Shown here piece by piece: positions 6,431 through 9,618 of a stretch of DNA of 9,618 nt. The stretch lies in contig DASYSL010000023.1 in the NCBI GenBank assembly GCA_036003365.1, positions 1 to 9,618 of the forward strand, given 5' to 3'. The DNA comes from DASYSL01 sp036003365 (GTDB taxonomy: Bacteria; Eisenbacteria; RBG-16-71-46; DASYSL01). Made by a program: the position numbers and the translations under genes. Each line of letters begins with the position of its first letter. Position 1 is the stretch's first letter. Below the pieces are notes generated by a model. It was not told where the DNA came from and searched no databases. It worked only from the letters and a program-made list of their open reading frames with translations.

Positions 6431-7374
6431 CGGGAGGTCTCCTCGCTCGCCAGAGCCGCGCGCACAAACCCGCCCGCAGCACGGAGCTTCTTCTCGGCCT
6501 GGGCTCGGCTCGTACCCGTCTTCACCATGACGATCGCGGTCTTCACGCTGCCGTTCGCGCCCTCGAGCGCCTCACACGCTTCCTCGTAGCCGATACCGGT
6601 CACCGTCATCAAGGTGCGGCGCCCGCGCTCGACGAGCTTACGGCTCGTGGCCATGAGATCGACCATCATGTTCTCGTAGACCTTGCCGAGACGCACCATG
6701 GTGGTCGTGGTGATCATATTGAGCGCCAGCTTGGTCGCGGTGCCGGCCTTCATGCGCGTCGAGCCCATCAACACCTCCGGGCCGACGACGAGCGGAACGG
6801 CAACGTCGACGGGCGGAGTCTCGGGCGTGAGCGGCGTGCAGCAGATCAACGCGGTGCGCGCATGCCGGGCCCGCGCCTCGGCCAGGGCCGCCCTTACGTA
6901 AGGAGTGCGGCGGCTGGCCGCGATGCCGATCACGAGATCGCGCTTGCGCACGCGACCGCTGCGGATGGCGGCGCGGCCTTCGCCTTCGCGGTCTTCCGCG
7001 CCCTCGACCGGGCTCACGAGCGCCCGTGGGCCGCCGGCGATGATCCCGCGCACGAGCCCGATGGGTGTGCCGAAGGTCGGCGGGCATTCGGCGGCGTCCA
7101 GCACGCCCAGCCGCCCGCTCGTCCCCGCTCCTACATAGAGGATGCGTCCGCCCGAGCGCAGGGCCTCGACCGCCATCTCGACCACCTGGGCGAGACGCGG
7201 GATCTGGGCGCCGACGACCTCGGCGACCGTGCGGTCTTCGGCGTGGATGGCGCTCAGGATGCCACGGACGTCGCGCGTGTCGAGGTCCATGGTGCGCGGA
7301 TTGCGCTGCTCGGTGGCGAGGGCGGCGATCTCATCGAACACGCGGCGGTCGGGTGAGCCCTTCGCGGCGGTCAC
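6427..7374 (-). CDS. murQ: N-acetylmuramic acid 6-phosphate etherase
   Basis: This encodes 315 aa with a GTG start; the family is about 300 aa. MurQ cleaves the D-lactyl ether of MurNAc-6-phosphate to give GlcNAc-6-phosphate and D-lactate in the cytoplasm. The SIS-fold sugar-phosphate site is visible: TEQRNP (21-26), YVGAGTSGRLGVLDAAECPP (80-99) and VEGAED (123-128). Glu96 and Glu127 match the spacing of catalytic Glu83 and Glu114 in E. coli MurQ. Further motifs are GSTRMKAGTATKL (204-216), NMMVDLMAT (235-243) and the C-terminal KTAIVMV (278-284). One oddity is that the conserved AASGRTPYV reads AASRRTPYV, with Arg155 in place of Gly. GTG at 7372-7374 is the most plausible start because no in-frame ATG lies near. 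GTG in VFDE (codon 12) is an alternative, and no good ribosome-binding site precedes either. It heads the operon and is divergent from mutM. Confidence 0.94.
   Translation of the reverse strand: MTAAKGSPDRRVFDEIAALATEQRNPRTMDLDTRDVRGILSAIHAEDRTVAEVVGAQIPRLAQVVEMAVEALRSGGRILYVGAGTSGRLGVLDAAECPPTFGTPIGLVRGIIAGGPRALVSPVEGAEDREGEGRAAIRSGRVRKRDLVIGIAASRRTPYVRAALAEARARHARTALICCTPLTPETPPVDVAVPLVVGPEVLMGSTRMKAGTATKLALNMITTTTMVRLGKVYENMMVDLMATSRKLVERGRRTLMTVTGIGYEEACEALEGANGSVKTAIVMVKTGTSRAQAEKKLRAAGGFVRAALASEETSR
6439..6444 (-). promoter_or_regulatory. Strong ribosome-binding site of the solute-binding protein
   Basis: GAGGAG on the minus strand, 8 nt upstream of ATG 6428-6430, is the strongest site in the operon. 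It lies inside the murQ 3' end and could give the binding protein higher translation than its neighbours, as often seen for importer binding proteins. Confidence 0.65.
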
Positions 7375-7449
7375 GCGCGCAGTTTGCCATGCGATGCGCC
7401 CTCCCGCAACCAATTGCGGCGGGCCGCACACCTCCGATAGCGTTCCGGC
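7375..7449. promoter_or_regulatory. Divergent murQ/mutM intergenic region with a small inverted repeat
   Basis: This 75-bp gap separates the divergent murQ and mutM starts and must hold or overlap both promoters, unless they lie inside the genes. It contains the inverted repeat CCGCAA-CCAA-TTGCGG (7404-7419), a possible operator, although six-base arms can occur by chance. On the plus strand, TTGCGG (7414-7419) and GATAGC (7436-7441) are spaced 16 bp apart like weak -35/-10 boxes. No clear promoter is visible for murQ. Confidence 0.35.
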
Positions 7450-8328
7450 ATGCCCGAGCTCCCCGAGGTCGAGACCGTCCGGCGCCATCTGGCGAGCCGG
7501 GTGCCAGGAAAAGCCGTGCGCTCCGTCTGGACCTCGGGCTTGGCGCTCCGCAAACCGCTGGCGCGCGGCTTCCGCGCCGCTTTCGCCGGCGGTCGCTTCA
7601 CCGGCGTGCGGCGGATCGGCAAGTTTCTCTTTCTGGACTGGGAATCGGCTGATGGCCGGAGCGACCGCTCGATGCTCGCGCACCTCGGCATGACGGGACA
7701 CTTCCTCCACTCGAAGAAGCGCCCGCGCGAGCGACCACCGCACACGCACGTCGTGTGGACGTTCGAGGACGGCTCCGAGCTTCTGTTCGCCGACCCGCGA
7801 CGCTTCGGGCTCCTCGAGTGGGTGGCGAAGGACAGCCGGCCGGCCAACGTTGGCGCCGATCCCACCGAGTTCGCGCTCTCGGGCGAGTGGCTCGCCGCCG
7901 AGCTGGCCAAGAGCAAGGCGCCCGTGAAGGCGTTCCTGCTCGATCAACGCCGGCTCGCGGGCGTAGGCAACATCTATGCGTGCGAAGCGCTCTTCAAAGC
8001 CGGCATCTCGCCCAAGCGTCGCGCACGCACCCTGTCGAAGGACGAGGCACATCGGCTGGCCGAGGCGGTCGACTCCACGCTGAAGGAGGCGATCGGCAAC
8101 CGCGGCACCACGTTCTCCGATTTCCGCGATCCCGACGACCGCGCCGGCGAGCACGCCGAGCGTCTCCTCGTCTACGGGCGAGAAGGCAAGCCATGCCTGC
8201 GCTGCGGCAACCCCGTCCGGCGCATCGTTCAGTCTGGCCGATCTTCTTTCTTCTGCGCCACTTGCCAGCGGAAACCTGCGGCTCGCCGCGGCCGTAATGA
8301 CGCACGACGGGCCGGGAGCGGGGTCTGA
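7450..8328 (+). CDS. mutM: Formamidopyrimidine-DNA glycosylase (Fpg/MutM)
   Basis: This encodes 292 aa, slightly longer than the usual 270-275 because of a basic C-terminal tail (KPAARRGRNDARR). It is a base-excision repair enzyme that removes 8-oxoguanine and formamidopyrimidines and nicks the abasic site. Visible features are the N-terminal MPELPEVETVRRHL, whose Pro2 becomes the catalytic amine after Met removal and whose Glu3 is also catalytic. Others are Lys58 in RRIGKFL, MLAHLGMTGHF (75-85), DPRRFG (115-120) and LAGVGNIYACEALF (169-182, Asn174) in the helix-two-turn-helix. The C-terminal zinc finger has Cys249, Cys252, Cys269 and Cys272 with Arg264 in the finger loop (GRSSFFC). All key residues are present, so it should be active. 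Plant and Nei-type relatives are excluded by the intact zinc finger and PELPEVE start. No Shine-Dalgarno sequence is seen before ATG 7450. It is functionally unrelated to the divergent operon. Confidence 0.96.
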   Translation: MPELPEVETVRRHLASRVPGKAVRSVWTSGLALRKPLARGFRAAFAGGRFTGVRRIGKFLFLDWESADGRSDRSMLAHLGMTGHFLHSKKRPRERPPHTHVVWTFEDGSELLFADPRRFGLLEWVAKDSRPANVGADPTEFALSGEWLAAELAKSKAPVKAFLLDQRRLAGVGNIYACEALFKAGISPKRRARTLSKDEAHRLAEAVDSTLKEAIGNRGTTFSDFRDPDDRAGEHAERLLVYGREGKPCLRCGNPVRRIVQSGRSSFFCATCQRKPAARRGRNDARRAGSGV

Positions 8329-8339
8329 TAGACTCCCCG
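8319..8339 (+). terminator. Imperfect hairpin over the mutM stop codon, possible weak terminator
   Basis: The sequence CGGGGTCT-GAT-AGACTCCCCG can fold into an 8-bp stem with one bulged T and a 3-nt loop. It contains the mutM stop (8326-8328). No T-run follows, so termination is uncertain. It lies in the 46-bp gap before the AIM24-family gene. Confidence 0.3.
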
Positions 8340-8361
8340 TCTGCGCCCCTCGATGACCTCC

Positions 8362-8367
8362 AAGGAG
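8362..8367 (+). promoter_or_regulatory. Strong ribosome-binding site of the AIM24-family gene
   Basis: AAGGAG lies 7 nt upstream of ATG 8375, near-ideal spacing. It fixes the first ATG as the start rather than the ATG three codons later. Confidence 0.75.
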
Positions 8368-8374
8368 AAGCGAC

Positions 8375-9178
8375 ATGCCCGCGATGCACGAGATCGATTA
8401 CGAGATCGTCGGTGACGACTTGCAGTTCGTTCGTATCGAGCTGGATCCCGGAGAGTCGGTCGTCGCCGAAGCCGGCGGCATGATGTACTCCGAAGACGGC
8501 ATTCAAATGGAGACCATCTTCGGCGACGGCTCGGCGCAGAGCCAGGGCGGCGGCCTCATGGGCGCTCTCCTCGGCGCGGGCAAGCGCCTGCTCACCGGCG
8601 AGTCGCTCTTCATGACCGTGTTCACCAACCACTCGCAGGCGAAGCGCAAGGTCGCGTTCGCCGCGCCTTATCCAGGCAAGATCCAGGCGGTCGATCTCAA
8701 GCAGATCGGCGGCGAGCTGATCGCGCAGAAGGATTCGTTCCTGGTCGCGGCCAAGGGCGTATCCATCGGCATCGCGTTCCAGAAGCGGCTCGGTGTGGGC
8801 CTCTTCGGCGGCGAAGGATTCATTCTCGAGCGGCTCACCGGCGACGGCTGGGCGTTCGTGAACGCGGGCGGCACGCTCGAGGAGCGCAACCTGGCTCCCG
8901 GCGAGCTCCTGCGCGTCGACACCGGTTGCATCGTGGCCTTCCAGCCCACGGTGAACTACGACATCGAGATGGTGCGCGGTGTGAAATCCATGATCTTCGG
9001 CGGCGAGGGATTGTTCTTCGCCACGCTGCGCGGACCGGGGCGCGTGTGGATCCAATCCTTGCCGTTGTCGCGCCTGGCCGGACGCCTGTGGGCGGCCGCG
9101 CCGCAGAGCGGCGGCAAGCGCCGCGAGGAAGGCTCGATCCTGGGCGGCCTCGGCGACCTCCTGGACGGAAACGGCTGA
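8375..9178 (+). CDS. AIM24 family protein (TIGR00266 type)
   Basis: This encodes 267 aa, about the usual length of bacterial AIM24/TIGR00266 proteins. Family features are IDYEIVGDDLQFVRIEL (7-23), GESVVAEAGGMMYSEDGI (26-43), a glycine-rich GGGLMGALLGAGKRLLTGES (58-77), LFMTVFTN (78-85) and VDTGCIVAFQPTVNYDIE (181-198). The C-terminal part has FGGEGLFFATLRGPGRVWIQSLP (208-230). The fold is a double-stranded beta-helix-type trimer. The biochemical role in bacteria is not established, and the yeast namesake is a mitochondrial inner-membrane organisation factor. There is no signal peptide, so it is probably cytoplasmic or membrane-associated. It lies 46 bp after mutM on the same strand, so co-transcription is possible, but its own strong ribosome-binding site and the hairpin in between leave this open. 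The family assignment is confident; the function is not. Confidence 0.92.
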   Translation: MPAMHEIDYEIVGDDLQFVRIELDPGESVVAEAGGMMYSEDGIQMETIFGDGSAQSQGGGLMGALLGAGKRLLTGESLFMTVFTNHSQAKRKVAFAAPYPGKIQAVDLKQIGGELIAQKDSFLVAAKGVSIGIAFQKRLGVGLFGGEGFILERLTGDGWAFVNAGGTLEERNLAPGELLRVDTGCIVAFQPTVNYDIEMVRGVKSMIFGGEGLFFATLRGPGRVWIQSLPLSRLAGRLWAAAPQSGGKRREEGSILGGLGDLLDGNG

Positions 9179-9212
9179 TCGAAATTCCCGCGCCGTCCGT
9201 CCCGCGCGCCCA

Positions 9213-9618
9213 ATGACGCGACGGCGCACTCCCAAGGCGCACGCCAGGCCGGCTCGCGAGGCGCGCAAGCCGGCTTTGTCCATCCCCCGCCTGAGCGAGC
9301 CGCAGTGGCTCGCGCTGGGCGCGTCATCGATTCTCGTGTTGTGGCTGGCATGCCGCGGGGCGCTCTTCGGCGTTCCCGTTGCCGACGACTACGACTTCCT
9401 CTACTGGCAGCGCTTCCATCCGTTCACGATCTGGGACTCTATGGGGACGGCCTATTACTGGCGTCCCGTCGGACGGCAGCTCTATTACGGGCTCGTCGGC
9501 CCGATCTTGTTTCATGCGCCGTGGCTGGTTTCGGTCTTGCACGGCGCGCTGCTTCTGGCCACCGCGTGGTTCATATACCGCATTGCGCGGCGCGCGTTTG
9601 GCCCTGGCGTTTCAGTGG
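9213..9618 (+). CDS. Multi-spanning membrane protein, GT-C glycosyltransferase-like (3' truncated by window edge)
   Basis: The open frame from ATG 9213 runs off the right edge with 135 residues visible. A basic, proline-rich cytoplasmic N-terminus (MTRRRTPKAHARPAREARKP) is followed by a first membrane helix at about residues 34-54. Next comes a loop with VADDYDFLYWQRF (55-67), then YYWRPVGRQLYYGL (80-93) and a further hydrophobic region at about 94-126 (one or two helices) ending in IYRIARRAFG. An acidic Asp-Asp-Tyr just after helix 1 and a W/F-R-P-x-x-R segment are typical of GT-C-fold, lipid-sugar-using glycosyltransferases (PMT/ArnT-like) and related uncharacterised multi-span proteins. 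This is inference from a partial sequence. It begins 34 bp after the AIM24-family stop with no recognisable ribosome-binding site. A later start is possible but would remove the basic N-terminal tail. Confidence 0.7.
   Translation, partial: MTRRRTPKAHARPAREARKPALSIPRLSEPQWLALGASSILVLWLACRGALFGVPVADDYDFLYWQRFHPFTIWDSMGTAYYWRPVGRQLYYGLVGPILFHAPWLVSVLHGALLLATAWFIYRIARRAFGPGVSV

Larger units (their letters stand above)
265..7374 (-). other. Putative seven-gene peptidoglycan amino-sugar salvage operon
   Basis: The transcription order is murQ, solute-binding lipoprotein, permease 1, permease 2, anmK, SpoIID/LytB lipoprotein, secreted protein. The first five junctions overlap: ATGA at 6427-6430, TGATG around 5177, and ATGA at 4299-4302, 3496-3499 and 2312-2315. 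The sixth gap is 29 bp. Such packing strongly supports one transcript with coupled translation. A divergent gap (7375-7449) precedes the operon and a hairpin (228-257) follows it. Known family functions link into a chain of anhydro-muramic end formation, uptake, phosphorylation and ether cleavage. The uptake cargo is inferred. Confidence 0.75.

Noticed and set aside
7375..8376. Upstream in-frame extension of murQ to 8376 on the minus strand
   Set aside because: It runs antisense through the whole of mutM, which is a clear gene. MurQ homology begins just after GTG 7374.
7994..9283. Minus-strand open frame (429 codons) opposite mutM and the AIM24-family gene
   Set aside because: It is antisense to two genes with clear family motifs and contains none itself.
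1..9618. CRISPR arrays, tRNA/rRNA genes, insertion sequences, phage genes, toxin-antitoxin pairs
   Set aside because: No direct-repeat arrays, cloverleaf-like sequences, transposase or integrase motifs were seen on reading; the window is almost fully occupied by housekeeping and metabolic genes.

Overview
The window is GC-rich bacterial chromosomal DNA, densely coding, with genes on both strands. No phage, transposon, CRISPR, tRNA or rRNA sequence was seen. Lipobox signal sequences, an exported cysteine-rich protein with a Trp-Gly...Tyr-Arg tail, and the overall gene style suggest an uncultivated free-living Gram-negative-type lineage, perhaps Eisenbacteria-like. That placement is a weak inference; nothing here is a taxonomic marker.

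Layout: (1) Positions 2-229 (+) hold the C-terminal part of a small membrane protein cut by the window edge. It ends in a perfect 13-bp hairpin (228-257) that also lies just beyond the stop of the converging gene. (2) Positions 265-7374 (-) hold seven genes that read as one operon. In transcription order they are murQ, a sugar-binding lipoprotein, two sugar ABC permeases, anmK, a SpoIID/LytB-type lipoprotein and a small secreted cysteine-containing protein. The first six are joined by five stop/start overlaps of 1-4 bp, and the seventh starts 29 bp after the sixth. (3) A 75-bp divergent gap separates murQ from mutM/fpg (7450-8328, +). (4) An AIM24-family gene follows at 8375-9178 (+). (5) From 9213 the start of a multi-spanning membrane protein resembling GT-C glycosyltransferases runs off the right edge.

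The central point of interest is the (-) strand operon, which reads as a peptidoglycan amino-sugar salvage pathway. SpoIID-family enzymes are lytic transglycosylases that leave 1,6-anhydro-N-acetylmuramic acid ends. A dedicated lipoprotein plus permease pair could import the released sugar. AnmK opens and phosphorylates anhydro-MurNAc to MurNAc-6-phosphate, and MurQ removes the lactyl ether to give GlcNAc-6-phosphate. No transporter ATPase, NagZ, amidase, MurNAc kinase or NagA is present, so these would have to come from elsewhere. The cargo assignment is inferred from gene context. MurQ and AnmK also each carry an unusual substitution in a normally conserved motif.
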